Assembly: GCF_001557215.1 (NCBI RefSeq) | Contig: NZ_LSJM01000416.1 | Location: forward strand, 1 to 8,801 | Direction of reading: 5' to 3' | Length of the DNA: 8,801 bases | From: Sphingomonas sp. CCH9-E2 | Lineage (GTDB): Bacteria > Pseudomonadota > Alphaproteobacteria > Sphingomonadales > Sphingomonadaceae | In this document: one piece after another, positions 1 through 6,926 of the stretch | Position numbering within the stretch: position 1 is the first letter of the stretch | Layout of the letters: every line of letters starts with the position of its first letter | The notes under the pieces: generated by a model | Databases searched by the model: none | The model's input: the letters and a program-made list of their open reading frames with translations, nothing else | Told to the model about the DNA's origin: nothing | Translations under genes and position numbers: made by a program

Positions 1-2107
1 CGAACCCCGTCGCGCGCTTGGCGGGGATCGCGTCGAGGAAGATTTCGACCGCGGCGACCGGGCCGTCGAGGTCGAAGCGCTTGGTCAGGCTCGGGTGGAG
101 CATGCCGAAGGCGGCGAGCACCGTTTTCGGCCCCAGCCGCAGCGTCGCCGACTGGCCGGGGTGCCAGGCCGCGCCCGTTTCGCCCATGACCTGAAGGTTG
201 GCAACCGGCGCACCGGCCGCTTCGAGCAATGCCAGTGCCTCACCTTTGGCATCGAACGCACCGAAGGGCTGCGCCTTGCCGTTCGCCCAGCCGCGCGGGT
301 TGCGCTCGCCCGCCAGCAGCACGGTGAGGGTCAGGCGCTCACCATCGGCCAGATAACGGCGGCCGAGTTCGAACAGGCGCACGGCTGTAGCGCCGCGCTT
401 CACATTGCGCGCCGCCGCCATCATCAGGCCGGGCAGCAGCGAGGGGCGCATGACCTTCAGGTCTTCGCTGATCGGGTTGGCGAGCGTCCATGCGCCGCCA
501 CCGACCGCTGCGGCCTCGCTCTCGGAGATAAAGCTCCAGGTCACCGCCTCGTTGAGGCCGCGCGCGGCGGCGGTGCGGCGGATGCGGCGCTCCAGTTTCT
601 GCTCGGGCGTCGCGGTCGGCTTGGCGACGCCGGGTGCGCGGGGCAGGGGGGTGGAGGGAACCTTGTCGATCCCCTCGATCCGGATCACTTCCTCGACCAG
701 ATCGGCGGGGCCATCGACGTCACGCCGCCAGCTCGGCGCGGTCACGCGGAAGCCGTCACAGCCGTCGATCGACTCGCACGGATCGCCATTGGCGTCGAGC
801 GGCTGGACGGTGAAGCCGAGCGATTCGAGAATGTCCTTCTGCCGCTCCGCCGGGATGGCCAGGCCACCGAGCGTCTCGGCGAGCGTAGGGTCATAGCCGG
901 TGGTGATGCCGACCTTTGGCACCGCGCCCGCGCGGGTCACTTCGCTCGCGGTGCCACCGCAAATCTGCGTCACCAGCCGCGCCGCGATCGCGATGCCGTC
1001 CTCGAGGAACTCCGGGTCCACGCCGCGTTCGAACCGGGTGCGCGCGTCGCTGGTCAGCAGCAACTTTTGCCCCGCGCGCGCAATCGCCTCCGGCTCGAAA
1101 TAGGCGCATTCGATCACGACATCGGTGGTCGTTTCCGACACGCCGGTATCCTCGCCGCCCATGATGCCGCCGATATCGTGGACACCATTGTCGTCCGCGA
1201 TCACCGTGATGGTCTCGTCGAGCGTGTAGGTCTTTTCGTTGAGCGCCAGCACCTGCTCGCCCGGCTTTGCCTTGCGCACGGTCAGCGCGCCGGACAGCTT
1301 CGCCTTGTCATAGACATGGAGCGGGCGGCCCAGGTCGATCATCACATAGTTGGTGATGTCGACCAGCGCGCTGATCGGACGCTGACCGATCGCCTTCAAC
1401 CGGCTCTGCATCCATTCGGGCGCGGCACCGTTGGTGACGCCGCTGACGGTCTGCCCGAAATAGGCGGGGCAGCCCTCGGGCGCCTCGATCCGCACTTCCG
1501 GCCCCGCGCCGCTGGTCGCCACCGGAGTGGCGTCGAGGGGCTTGAGCGTGCCGAGACCTGCTGCGGCGAGGTCGCGCGCGATGCCGCGCACGCCCATGCA
1601 ATCCTGACGGTTGGGCGTGATCGACACGTCGATCACCGGGTCGTCGAGCCCGGCATAATCGGGGAAGGGCGTGCCGACCGGCGCATCCTCCGGCAGCTCG
1701 ATGATGCCGTCATGATCGTCGCCCAGCTCCAGCTCGCGGCTGGAGCACATCATGCCGTTCGATTCGACCCCGCGCACCGCGGCGACCTTCAGCACCATGC
1801 CATTGGCGGGCACGGTCGCGCCGGGCAGGCCGAGCACGCCGACCAGACCGGCACGCGCATTGGGCGCGCCGCACACGATCTGCAGCGGGTTGCCGTCTCC
1901 GGCATCGACCGTCAGCACCTGCAGCTTGTCCGCCTGCGGATGGCGCTCGGCGGTCAGCACGCGCGCAACCTTGAACGCCGCCAGCGCCGCGCCGGGATTC
2001 TCCACGCCCTCGACCTCGTGCCCGATGCGGTTCAGGGCATCGAGAATCGCGGTCAGATCGGCATCGGTGTCGAGATGCTCCCTGAGCCAGCTCAGCGTGA
2101 ACTTCAT
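1..2107 (-). CDS. pheT: Phenylalanine--tRNA ligase beta subunit (partial, C-terminus missing)
   Basis: Beta subunit of the cytoplasmic (PheST)2 enzyme that charges tRNA-Phe with phenylalanine using ATP. The reading frame is open from an ATG at 2107 to the left edge, giving 702 residues; family members are about 790-800, so roughly the last 90 residues, the anticodon-binding FDX-ACB domain, lie outside. It starts [12 protein letters not shown], typical of the family. Visible in order: EMAP/OB-type tRNA-binding domain (about 40-150, with [10 protein letters not shown] near 56-65 and [12 protein letters not shown] near 118-128), the B3/B4 editing-type region (about 210-390, with [22 protein letters not shown] near 246-267), the B5 domain (about 400-485, [20 protein letters not shown]), and the start of the catalytic-like core. 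The start overlaps the pheS stop by 4 bp (ATGA, 2104-2107), implying translational coupling; a purine-rich GGGGGGAG at 2115-2122 lies 7 nt upstream. No frameshift seen in the visible part. Confidence 0.97.
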   Translation of the reverse strand, partial: MKFTLSWLREHLDTDADLTAILDALNRIGHEVEGVENPGAALAAFKVARVLTAERHPQADKLQVLTVDAGDGNPLQIVCGAPNARAGLVGVLGLPGATVPANGMVLKVAAVRGVESNGMMCSSRELELGDDHDGIIELPEDAPVGTPFPDYAGLDDPVIDVSITPNRQDCMGVRGIARDLAAAGLGTLKPLDATPVATSGAGPEVRIEAPEGCPAYFGQTVSGVTNGAAPEWMQSRLKAIGQRPISALVDITNYVMIDLGRPLHVYDKAKLSGALTVRKAKPGEQVLALNEKTYTLDETITVIADDNGVHDIGGIMGGEDTGVSETTTDVVIECAYFEPEAIARAGQKLLLTSDARTRFERGVDPEFLEDGIAIAARLVTQICGGTASEVTRAGAVPKVGITTGYDPTLAETLGGLAIPAERQKDILESLGFTVQPLDANGDPCESIDGCDGFRVTAPSWRRDVDGPADLVEEVIRIEGIDKVPSTPLPRAPGVAKPTATPEQKLERRIRRTAAARGLNEAVTWSFISESEAAAVGGGAWTLANPISEDLKVMRPSLLPGLMMAAARNVKRGATAVRLFELGRRYLADGERLTLTVLLAGERNPRGWANGKAQPFGAFDAKGEALALLEAAGAPVANLQVMGETGAAWHPGQSATLRLGPKTVLAAFGMLHPSLTKRFDLDGPVAAVEIFLDAIPAKRATGF

Positions 2108-3192
2108 GCGCCGACTCCCCCCGAAAGCGTGGGCACGTCGAGCGCCGAGAAGCCGTAATGCTTCAGCCAGCGCAGATCGCCGTCGAAGAATGCGCGCAAA
2201 TCATCCATCCCATATTTGAGCATCGCCAGCCGATCGACCCCGGTGCCAAAGGCAAAGCCCTGCCATTCATCGGGGTCCAGCCCGCACGCCTCGATCACCC
2301 GGCGATGGACCATGCCGCTACCCAGCACCTCCATCCAGCCGCCACCCTCGGCATCGCCCGACCCGCCGATCACGCGCTTGCCATTGATCCACGTGAAACC
2401 GACATCCACCTCCGCGCTCGGCTCGGTGAAGGGGAAGTAGCTGGGGCGCAGGCGCAGCACGATGTCGTCGCGCTCGAAATAGGCCTTGAGGAAGGTCTCC
2501 AGCGTCCATTTGAGGTGGCCGAGGGTGATGCCCTTGTCGATCACCAGCCCCTCGATCTGGTGGAACATCGGCGTGTGCGTCGCGTCGCTGTCGCTGCGAT
2601 AGACGCGGCCGGGCGCGATGATGCGGATCGGCGGCTGTTGCGACGTCATCGTGCGGATCTGCACCGGCGACGTGTGCGTGCGCAGTACCATCGGCCGCTC
2701 ATGCTCGCCCGCGAGGTAGAAGGTGTCGTGCATCGCGCGCGCCGGATGCGTCTCCGGGATGTTGAGCGCGGTGAAATTGTGCCAGTCGTCCTCGATCTCC
2801 GGACCCGTCGCGACGGCAAAACCCATGTCGGCGAAGATTTCGGCGAGCTCGTCCATCACCTGGCTGATCGGGTGGACCGTGCCGGCGGCGACGCCATCGA
2901 CCGGCAACGTCATGTCGAGCGTCTCGCTGGCGAGCTTCGCTTCAAGCGCAGCGCCCTCCAGCGCCGCCTTGCGCGCTGCCAGTGCCTCGGTCACCGCTTC
3001 GCGCAGGCCGTGGATGCGCGGGCCGGTCTCCTGCCGCTCTTCGGGGCTCATGCCGCCCAGCGTCTTGAGCAGCCCGGTCACCACGCCCTGCTTGCCCAGC
3101 GCGTGGACGCGCACCGCCTCCAGCGCATCGACGCCGGTGGCCGCGTCGATCGCGGCGAGAAGATCGGCCCTGAGTTGGTCGAGATCGGTCAT
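2104..3192 (-). CDS. pheS: Phenylalanine--tRNA ligase alpha subunit
   Basis: Catalytic alpha subunit of the phenylalanyl-tRNA synthetase, 362 residues from the ATG at 3192. A TTG at 3207 would add five residues (MNGIP), but the ATG gives the usual family N-terminus ([12 protein letters not shown]) and has a weak ribosome site (ACGGAA, 3198-3203) 5 nt upstream, so the ATG is preferred. An N-terminal coiled-coil region for tRNA contact (about 1-90) is followed by the class II synthetase core: [10 protein letters not shown] (171-180), motif 2 [22 protein letters not shown] (195-216), the substrate-pocket segment [16 protein letters not shown] (249-264), and motif 3 [20 protein letters not shown] (312-331). 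About 17 residues follow the point where E. coli PheS ends; from memory such a tail is usual in alphaproteobacteria. pheT overlaps its stop by 4 bp. The 51-nt gap to the upstream exporter gene has no clear promoter but a two-state inverted repeat. Confidence 0.98.
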   Translation of the reverse strand: MTDLDQLRADLLAAIDAATGVDALEAVRVHALGKQGVVTGLLKTLGGMSPEERQETGPRIHGLREAVTEALAARKAALEGAALEAKLASETLDMTLPVDGVAAGTVHPISQVMDELAEIFADMGFAVATGPEIEDDWHNFTALNIPETHPARAMHDTFYLAGEHERPMVLRTHTSPVQIRTMTSQQPPIRIIAPGRVYRSDSDATHTPMFHQIEGLVIDKGITLGHLKWTLETFLKAYFERDDIVLRLRPSYFPFTEPSAEVDVGFTWINGKRVIGGSGDAEGGGWMEVLGSGMVHRRVIEACGLDPDEWQGFAFGTGVDRLAMLKYGMDDLRAFFDGDLRWLKHYGFSALDVPTLSGGVGA

Positions 3193-3217
3193 GGGAATTC
3201 CGTTCAATGGTCTAGTG

Positions 3218-3257
3218 GCCCGAACCGCAGTCGGGCGCGAAGGTCAAGCCCGACTGC
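3218..3257 (-). promoter_or_regulatory. Two-state RNA hairpin at the lysE end, upstream of pheS
   Basis: A perfect 10-bp inverted repeat, GCAGTCGGGC (3227-3236) and GCCCGACTGC (3248-3257), flanks an 11-nt loop that contains the stop codon of the exporter gene (3244-3246). In the transcript read toward pheS, the second arm can instead pair over 6 bp with a following TCGGGC (plus-strand GCCCGA at 3218-3223), so two mutually exclusive hairpins are possible. Neither is followed by a run of U, so this is not a classical intrinsic terminator. It may end or stabilise the exporter mRNA, or modulate readthrough into pheST. The pairing is seen directly; the function is inferred. Confidence 0.45.
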
Positions 3258-3867
3258 CCAGCAAAGCGACGCCGAACGCGATGAACACGCCGCCGGTGAC
3301 GCGGTTGAACAGCCGCTGGCGGTTGGCCGGCGCAAGCCATGCGGCGAGCGAGCGGCCGCCCAGCGCATACATGCTGAACCAGAACGCCTCGATCACCGCA
3401 AAGCTGGCGATCAGGATCGTGAGCTGCGGCGCGAAGGGGGCGCTGGTATTGATGAACTGCGGAAACAGCGCGGCGGCAAAGATGATCAGCTTGGGGTTGG
3501 AAAAACCGGTGCCGAGCCCCGTGCCGAACATCGCGATCAGCAAGGGCGGGGCGGGCTTCTCGGCAGAGGCATCGTTGCCCCCGACCGGCGCGCGCCACGC
3601 CTTGATCCCCAGCCAGACGAGATAGCCGACCCCGGCATAGCGCAGCGCATCGAACAGCATCGGCGATGCCTTGAGCAACGCCCCAAGGCCCGCCGCCGAC
3701 GCAAGCAGGCAGACCAGATTCGCGGTCATCAACCCCAGCATCGACGCGATCGACCGGCGCGCGCCATGATGGATGCTCTGCACCATGACGTGAAGCATGT
3801 TCGGCCCCGGCGTCGCGGAGATCAGGAACACGGCGGTGACATAGAGCCACCAGGTCTGGAGCGTCAT
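3244..3867 (-). CDS. LysE/RhtB family amino-acid exporter
   Basis: Inner-membrane translocator of the LysE/RhtB superfamily, expected to export an amino acid or derivative by proton-coupled transport; the substrate cannot be read from sequence. The 207-residue length is typical. Residues 14-24 carry the family signature (FLISATPGPNM), and the NPK motif before a helix is at 124-126. About six hydrophobic segments are visible: roughly 6-28, 42-63, 68-92, 108-136, 147-170 and 188-205, with a short polar stretch (92-107) between the third and fourth. The ATG at 3867 has a good ribosome site, AAGGA (3875-3879), 7 nt upstream. Only 23 nt separate the start from the U-tract of the rplT terminator, so there is no room for a separate full promoter unless it overlaps the terminator or rplT. 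The gene sits between rpmI-rplT and pheST, genes often neighbours in bacteria, suggesting it was inserted there. Confidence 0.93.
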   Translation of the reverse strand: MTLQTWWLYVTAVFLISATPGPNMLHVMVQSIHHGARRSIASMLGLMTANLVCLLASAAGLGALLKASPMLFDALRYAGVGYLVWLGIKAWRAPVGGNDASAEKPAPPLLIAMFGTGLGTGFSNPKLIIFAAALFPQFINTSAPFAPQLTILIASFAVIEAFWFSMYALGGRSLAAWLAPANRQRLFNRVTGGVFIAFGVALLGSRA

Positions 3868-3890
3868 CGTTCGATCCTTGCTCGGCCAAG

Positions 3891-3924
3891 AAAAAGGGCG
3901 CCGGTGGATGGTCCACCGGCGCCC
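3891..3924 (-). terminator. Intrinsic terminator after rplT
   Basis: A perfect 13-bp inverted repeat, GGGCGCCGGTGGA (3896-3908) and TCCACCGGCGCCC (3912-3924), with a 3-nt loop. Read on the minus strand it is followed at once by five T residues (plus-strand A at 3891-3895), the classic Rho-independent layout. It lies 24 nt after the rplT stop, so it ends the rpmI-rplT transcript. Read on the plus strand there is no T-tract, so it works one way. The exporter gene starts 23 nt further on. Confidence 0.92.
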
Positions 3925-3948
3925 CGATTTCGGTCGCTACAGGCTGCC

Positions 3949-4314
3949 TCAGGCGGCCTGGGGCAGAGCCGCCTTCGCCTGCGCGATGATGGCGGTAAAC
4001 GCCTCACCTTCGTGCATCGCGATGTCGGCCAGGACCTTCCGGTCCAGCTCGATGCCGGCGAGCTTCAGCCCGTGCATGAACTGCGAATAGGTCAGGCCTT
4101 CGGCGCGAACGCCGGCGTTGATGCGCTGAATCCACAGGGCGCGGAAGCTGCGCTTCTTAACCTTGCGGTCGCGATAGGCGTACTGGCCGGCCTTTTCGAC
4201 GGCCTGGCGCGCGATGCGGATGGTGTTCTTGCGACGGCCATAATAGCCCTTCGCCTGATCCAAAATCCGCTTATGCTTCGCCTTGGTGGTGGTGCCGCGC
4301 TTAACACGTGCCAT
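3949..4314 (-). CDS. rplT: Large ribosomal subunit protein bL20
   Basis: Essential 50S assembly protein bL20 that binds 23S rRNA early in assembly; in several bacteria it also represses its own operon by binding the mRNA leader. The 121-residue length is normal. The N-terminus [18 protein letters not shown], the central [20 protein letters not shown] (24-43) and the segment [20 protein letters not shown] (48-67) are highly conserved family signatures, and the positively charged N-terminal extension that enters the rRNA is intact. The ATG at 4314 is 13 nt after the rpmI stop; its Shine-Dalgarno overlaps that stop codon, suggesting translation coupled to bL35. A strong terminator follows. infC, which precedes rpmI in many bacteria, is not upstream here. 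Confidence 0.98.
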   Translation of the reverse strand: MARVKRGTTTKAKHKRILDQAKGYYGRRKNTIRIARQAVEKAGQYAYRDRKVKKRSFRALWIQRINAGVRAEGLTYSQFMHGLKLAGIELDRKVLADIAMHEGEAFTAIIAQAKAALPQAA

Positions 4315-4323
4315 GGTCTGCTA

Positions 4324-4330
4324 CTCCTTA
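4324..4330 (-). promoter_or_regulatory. rplT ribosome binding site overlapping the rpmI stop
   Basis: The minus strand reads TAAGGAG here: TAA (4328-4330) is the rpmI stop codon and its two A residues begin the AAGGAG Shine-Dalgarno of rplT, 9 nt before the rplT ATG. This arrangement favours re-initiation by ribosomes finishing bL35 and would keep bL35 and bL20 output matched. Confidence 0.8.
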
Positions 4331-4531
4331 CTTGAGGCCGTAGGGCGCCCAGAGGCGCACATGGCCGGCATCAGCTTCGGACAGGACCGACGTGCCGCGG
4401 TTGGTGCGAATATACTTCGCGTTATGGCTGCTCAGGCGGTGACGCTTGCCGGCGACGCCGTGCTTCACCTTGCCCGTTGCGGTGAATTTGAAGCGCTTCT
4501 TCACACCGCTCTTGGTCTTCATCTTGGGCAT
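4328..4531 (-). CDS. rpmI: Large ribosomal subunit protein bL35
   Basis: Small basic 50S protein of 67 residues, the usual length. The start [20 protein letters not shown] and the middle part [15 protein letters not shown] (28-42) are characteristic of bL35, and it is paired with rplT as in nearly all bacteria. The ATG at 4531 has a strong ribosome site, AAAAGGAG (4538-4545), 6 nt upstream. The 150-nt gap before it contains a candidate promoter and a GC-rich leader hairpin, so rpmI-rplT probably forms its own transcription unit ending at the terminator at 3891-3924. No abnormality is seen. Confidence 0.98.
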   Translation of the reverse strand: MPKMKTKSGVKKRFKFTATGKVKHGVAGKRHRLSSHNAKYIRTNRGTSVLSEADAGHVRLWAPYGLK

Positions 4532-4567
4532 TTTCGTCTCCTTTTACGCGCGACGATCACGAACAGC

Positions 4568-4590
4568 CCCGGCAGCCCTTGTTAGCCGGG
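4568..4590 (-). promoter_or_regulatory. GC-rich hairpin in the rpmI mRNA leader
   Basis: In the rpmI-rplT leader, CCCGGC (plus-strand 4585-4590) can pair with GCCGGG (plus-strand 4568-4573) around an 11-nt loop. The loop contains AGGGC, which can alternatively pair with the GCCC that begins the 5' arm. It lies about 23 nt before the ribosome binding site. Leaders of L20 operons are autoregulatory in some bacteria; whether this one is cannot be told from one sequence. Confidence 0.35.
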
Positions 4591-4618
4591 CGGTTCCCCT
4601 GAATCGCGGAAAGGCGGG

Positions 4619-4647
4619 CGCTTAGCGGGTTGGCGGCGGTTTGGCAA
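4619..4647 (-). promoter_or_regulatory. Candidate promoter of rpmI-rplT
   Basis: On the minus strand TTGCCA (4642-4647) is followed after 15 nt by GCTAAG (4621-4626), or after 17 nt by TAAGCG (4619-4624). This resembles the alphaproteobacterial housekeeping form TTGaC...GCTANA described for Caulobacter. The -35 lies inside the perfect palindrome GCAACCGGTTGC (4644-4655 overlaps it), flanked by GGCGGC and GCCGCC arms (4632-4637, 4656-4661). The predicted leader is about 80 nt. It is the best candidate in the gap, but the match is modest. Confidence 0.4.
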
Positions 4648-4681
4648 CCGGTTGCGCCGCCGAGCCGCGCCTCCCGATCCA

Positions 4682-5053
4682 TCAACGCCGCCCAAGCATG
4701 CGTTCGGCCACCACGGCGACACCCGCCCCGGCGGCGTAGGCAAGGAAATCCTTCCAGTCGAATCCGGTGCCGAGCAGCGTGCGCGCGAGCCGGCTGTCGC
4801 GCCAGCCGAGCAGGTCGAGAATGCCGATCCATTGCCCCAGCTCGACCAGCGCAGCGACCGCAAATGCCGCCGCCGCTGCAGGAACCGCCCCGATGCGCGT
4901 GGTTGCACGCAGCCCGCAATAGACCAGCAGGACCGCAAGCGTGTCGCCGAGATGCGGCCGCACGAATCGGTCGCGAATATAGAGCGCGATCGCCACCTCG
5001 ATCGCGAACAGGGTCACCGCCGCCAGCGCATAGCCGCGGTGCAGGCGCAGCAT
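4682..5053 (-). CDS. DUF2809 family small membrane protein
   Basis: Predicted inner-membrane protein of 123 residues with no established function. About four hydrophobic segments occur, roughly residues 7-23, 36-54, 57-78 and 101-116. Conserved family features are visible: a helix ending in YIRDRFVRPHLGD (24-36), LVELGQWIGILDLLGWRDS (about 69-87) and TGFDWKDFLAYAAG (about 95-108); these match what I recall of the DUF2809 family. The ATG at 5053 follows the hisN stop by one base (TGAGATG), so the two are almost certainly co-translated. A TTG at 5074 could add seven residues inside hisN but is less likely. The upstream G-run in GGGGGC is a weak ribosome site, fitting coupling. Nothing here links it directly to histidine synthesis. 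Confidence 0.8.
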   Translation of the reverse strand: MLRLHRGYALAAVTLFAIEVAIALYIRDRFVRPHLGDTLAVLLVYCGLRATTRIGAVPAAAAAFAVAALVELGQWIGILDLLGWRDSRLARTLLGTGFDWKDFLAYAAGAGVAVVAERMLGRR

Positions 5054-5054
5054 C

Positions 5055-5837
5055 TCAATGCCCCCGGCAGGCAAGCGCCTCGACGATGTCCTCGATTCGC
5101 GCCGGATCGCCCGCCGCGATCACCTCGCCAGTGCTTCCCGCATGCAGCGGATCGCCCTGCCAGTCGCACATGCGCCCGCCGGCGCCCTCGACCACCGGCA
5201 CCAGCGCGGCGAAATCGTGCAGCTTCAGCCCCGCCTCGATCACCAGGTCGAGATGCCCCGACGCGACCAGTCCGTAATTATAGCAGTCGCCGCCGAGCAC
5301 CGTGCTCAGCACGGCCGAATCGACATGCTCGAATGCGTGGAGCTGATCGTCGGTGAACAAAGCGGGGGAGGTGGTGGCGAGCAGGGCCTGTGACAGCTCG
5401 CGGCACCTGCGCGATTCGGCCGGCTTGCCGTTGAACAGCGTCGGACGCCCGGTCACGCCGAGCCAGCGTTCGCCGATGATCGGCTGGTCGATGATGCCCA
5501 GCACCGGCCAGCCATCCTCCAGCAATGCGATCAGCGTGCCGAAGATCGGCCGCCCGACGATGAAGCTGCGCGTCCCGTCGATCGGGTCGAGCACCCAGGT
5601 CCGCCCGTTCGATCCGGCGCGCTCTTCCTCTTCCTCCCCGATGATGCCGTCCATCGGGCGCTCGGCGACGATCAGTCGCCGCATCGCCGCCTCCGCCGCC
5701 TTGTCGGCGAGCGTGACGGGCGAGGCATCGTCCTTGGTCTCGAGGCCATGGTCGGCGCGGAAATAGGGGCGGATCGCCGCGCCCGCCGCATCGGCGAGGC
5801 GCTGGGCGAGATCGATATCGGCTTGGGACACAGGCAT
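5055..5837 (-). CDS. hisN: Histidinol-phosphatase, inositol-monophosphatase family
   Basis: Mg-dependent phosphatase of the IMPase superfamily, 260 residues, most like the HisN group that removes phosphate from L-histidinol phosphate in the penultimate steps of histidine synthesis. Metal-site motifs are in place: GEEE at 67-70 and DPIDGTRSF at 84-92. The usual WDxAA of the family appears as HDFAAL (207-212), keeping the metal-ligand Asp 208. Substrate segments GGDCYNYGLVASGHLDLVIE (182-201) are also HisN-like. Other IMPase-fold enzymes (inositol monophosphatase, CysQ) are possible but fit less well. The ATG at 5837 comes directly after a GC-only hairpin that includes the only plausible ribosome site (AGGCGGGG). 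The DUF2809 gene follows after one base. The eipA-like gene lies 41 nt upstream with no clear terminator, so read-through from it is likely. Confidence 0.88.
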   Translation of the reverse strand: MPVSQADIDLAQRLADAAGAAIRPYFRADHGLETKDDASPVTLADKAAEAAMRRLIVAERPMDGIIGEEEEERAGSNGRTWVLDPIDGTRSFIVGRPIFGTLIALLEDGWPVLGIIDQPIIGERWLGVTGRPTLFNGKPAESRRCRELSQALLATTSPALFTDDQLHAFEHVDSAVLSTVLGGDCYNYGLVASGHLDLVIEAGLKLHDFAALVPVVEGAGGRMCDWQGDPLHAGSTGEVIAAGDPARIEDIVEALACRGH

Positions 5838-5838
5838 C

Positions 5839-5857
5839 CGCCCCGCCTAGCGGGGCG
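5839..5857 (-). promoter_or_regulatory. GC-only hairpin abutting the hisN start codon
   Basis: CGCCCCGC (5839-5846) and GCGGGGCG (5850-5857) form a perfect 8-bp stem with a 3-nt loop. In the hisN mRNA the 3' arm GCGGGGCG ends one base before the ATG at 5837 and contains the only G-rich stretch that could serve as ribosome site. It could therefore dampen hisN initiation. It also lies 21 nt past the eipA stop, but has no T-tract, so it is not a standard terminator. Confidence 0.5.
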
Positions 5858-5878
5858 AAGCGCAGAATAGAAGGCCGG

Positions 5879-6664
5879 TCAGAACGGCAACCAGCGGCGC
5901 TTTTCGCTGAACTTCATATACCCGACATTGGCGCCCGCGCGCCAGCCGACGCCCAGACGCACCGGGATCAGCACCACGTCGCCGCGGCGCAGATAGGTGG
6001 CGGAAAAGCCGCCAACGAAGTAAAGGCGGCCCTCACCGGCGGGGAAGCGCTTGTACAGCTCCTGGCTGTCATAGAGGTTGTAGACGAGCACGAACACCTT
6101 GTTGGCGTCGCCGCCGATGTCGAAGCCGACCGACGGGCCGGTCCAGTAGACGTCGCGCTCGCCCTCGACCGCGTGCACCATCTTGCCCGATCCATAGCGC
6201 AGGCCGACGACCACCGCGCCCGATCCTTCCGACCCGGCGATATAGGCATTGGGCTCGCCCTGATCCTTCAATATGTCCTCGATCAGCGCGGCGAGGCCGG
6301 TCGCACCCTTGCCGAACACGCCCTCCGCCGCCGAGACCAGCCGCACCCGGTCGAACGTCACCGGCGCTTCGGGTTTGGTCAGGCCGCCAGCCTGGGCGCT
6401 GCCCTGCGCCGGGGCCTGTTCCGTCGGAGCGGCCGGCTGCTGCCCGTCGGCGGGTGGAGCCTCATAGGGCGCGCCGGGGTCGACCTTTTCGTCCTGCTGC
6501 GCGGGTTGTGCAGGCTGGGCGGGGATCGCGGTCCGCGGCCGGTCGAGATCGGCATCGATGGCGGTATCGGGATCGACCTTCTGGATCGTCTGCGCCTGCA
6601 CCGGCGCGACTGCCAGCGCCGGCACCGCCAGCGCCATTCCGATCCACCGCATCAACCGTTGCAT
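5879..6664 (-). CDS. eipA: EipA/DUF1134 family periplasmic envelope protein
   Basis: Secreted protein of 261 residues from the ATG at 6664, chosen over upstream in-frame starts because a strong Shine-Dalgarno (GGAGGG, 6670-6675) lies 5 nt before it and it begins a clear signal peptide: MQRLMRW, a hydrophobic core (8-20) and a likely cut after VQA (22-24). Residues about 25-100 form a low-complexity linker rich in Pro, Gln and Ala (PAQPAQPAQQ at 48-57). Residues about 103-261 match the DUF1134 domain, with YIAGSEGSGAVVVGLRYG (141-158), VYWTGPSVGFDIGGD (172-186), VLVYNLYDS (192-200) and a C-terminal NVGYMKFS. In Brucella the family member EipA supports cell-envelope integrity; the same periplasmic role is inferred here. 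It has its own promoter and is the first gene of a run leading into hisN. Confidence 0.88.
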   Translation of the reverse strand: MQRLMRWIGMALAVPALAVAPVQAQTIQKVDPDTAIDADLDRPRTAIPAQPAQPAQQDEKVDPGAPYEAPPADGQQPAAPTEQAPAQGSAQAGGLTKPEAPVTFDRVRLVSAAEGVFGKGATGLAALIEDILKDQGEPNAYIAGSEGSGAVVVGLRYGSGKMVHAVEGERDVYWTGPSVGFDIGGDANKVFVLVYNLYDSQELYKRFPAGEGRLYFVGGFSATYLRRGDVVLIPVRLGVGWRAGANVGYMKFSEKRRWLPF

Positions 6665-6685
6665 ATAATCCCTCCGCAGCATCGC

Positions 6686-6714
6686 ACATAGGCCGCGCGA
6701 TGGCAGTGCGGCAA
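6686..6714 (-). promoter_or_regulatory. Promoter of the eipA-like gene
   Basis: On the minus strand TTGCCG (6709-6714) and CTATGT (6686-6691) are spaced by 17 nt, a good alphaproteobacterial sigma-70 layout. The predicted start of transcription near 6679 leaves a leader of about 15 nt that holds the GGAGGG ribosome site (6670-6675). The same -10 hexamer and spacing recur at the tetR promoter. Confidence 0.55.
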
Positions 6715-6768
6715 TGAACCGGCGATGACCCGAGTCGATTTCGCGCCCAGTCGTCGCAAATCCGTCCA

Positions 6769-6797
6769 TTGATCGCCAGCCAGACGCTCGCTATAGC
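6769..6797 (+). promoter_or_regulatory. Promoter of tRNA-Ser
   Basis: TTGATC (6769-6774) and TATAGC (6792-6797) are separated by 17 nt. The -10 lies within a perfect 10-bp palindrome CGCTATAGCG (6789-6798). A start near 6804 would give a 5' leader of about 15 nt before the mature tRNA end at 6819, typical for a stable RNA. Confidence 0.6.
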
Positions 6798-6818
6798 GCG
6801 CCTTCGCCGCAGGCATCC

Positions 6819-6908
6819 GGAGACGTGGGTGAGTGGCTGAAACCAACGCTTTGCTAAAGCGTCGTACGGGGAACCGTACCGAGGGTTCGAATCCCTCCGT
6901 CTCCGCCA
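6819..6908 (+). tRNA. tRNA-Ser (anticodon GCU)
   Basis: Complete 90-nt class II tRNA with encoded CCA. The acceptor stem is GGAGACG (6819-6825) with CGTCTCC (6898-6904), discriminator G at 6905, and CCA at 6906-6908. The anticodon arm ACGCT-TTGCTAA-AGCGT (6846-6862) places anticodon GCT at 6853-6855, reading AGC and AGU serine codons. A long variable arm (around 6863-6879, with GTACGG pairing CCGTAC) identifies serine, and the T arm GAGGG-TTCGAAT-CCCTC (6881-6897) is canonical. A promoter lies just upstream. tRNA genes are common integration sites, but no duplicated 3' end is seen in the window. Confidence 0.97.
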
Positions 6909-6926
6909 CTGCTGTCGACTAGCTGC

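Noticed and set aside
95..2158. Long plus-strand open frame of 687 codons over pheT
   Set aside because: It is antisense to pheT, which has clear family motifs throughout. The frame is open because high GC at third codon positions removes stops on the opposite strand; its translation is Arg/Ala/His-rich with no recognisable domain.
3212..3916. Minus-strand frame of 234 codons overlapping the LysE gene
   Set aside because: It is in another frame of the LysE gene and starts inside the terminator; the overlapping frame has the real LysE signature and a good ribosome site.
2158..4335. Long plus-strand open frame of 725 codons over pheS, lysE and rplT
   Set aside because: It runs antisense across three recognised genes and straight through a terminator hairpin. 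The translation is low-complexity and charged, the usual shadow of GC-rich coding DNA.
4632..4661. Inverted repeat after the DUF2809 gene as an intrinsic terminator
   Set aside because: There is no T-tract on the minus strand after the GGCGGCG/CGCCGCC arms, and the element overlaps the best rpmI promoter candidate.
6652..6909. Minus-strand open frame whose product begins MAETEGFEPSVRFP
   Set aside because: It is the reverse complement of the tRNA-Ser gene; this N-terminal string is a well-known false protein arising from antisense tRNA-Ser.
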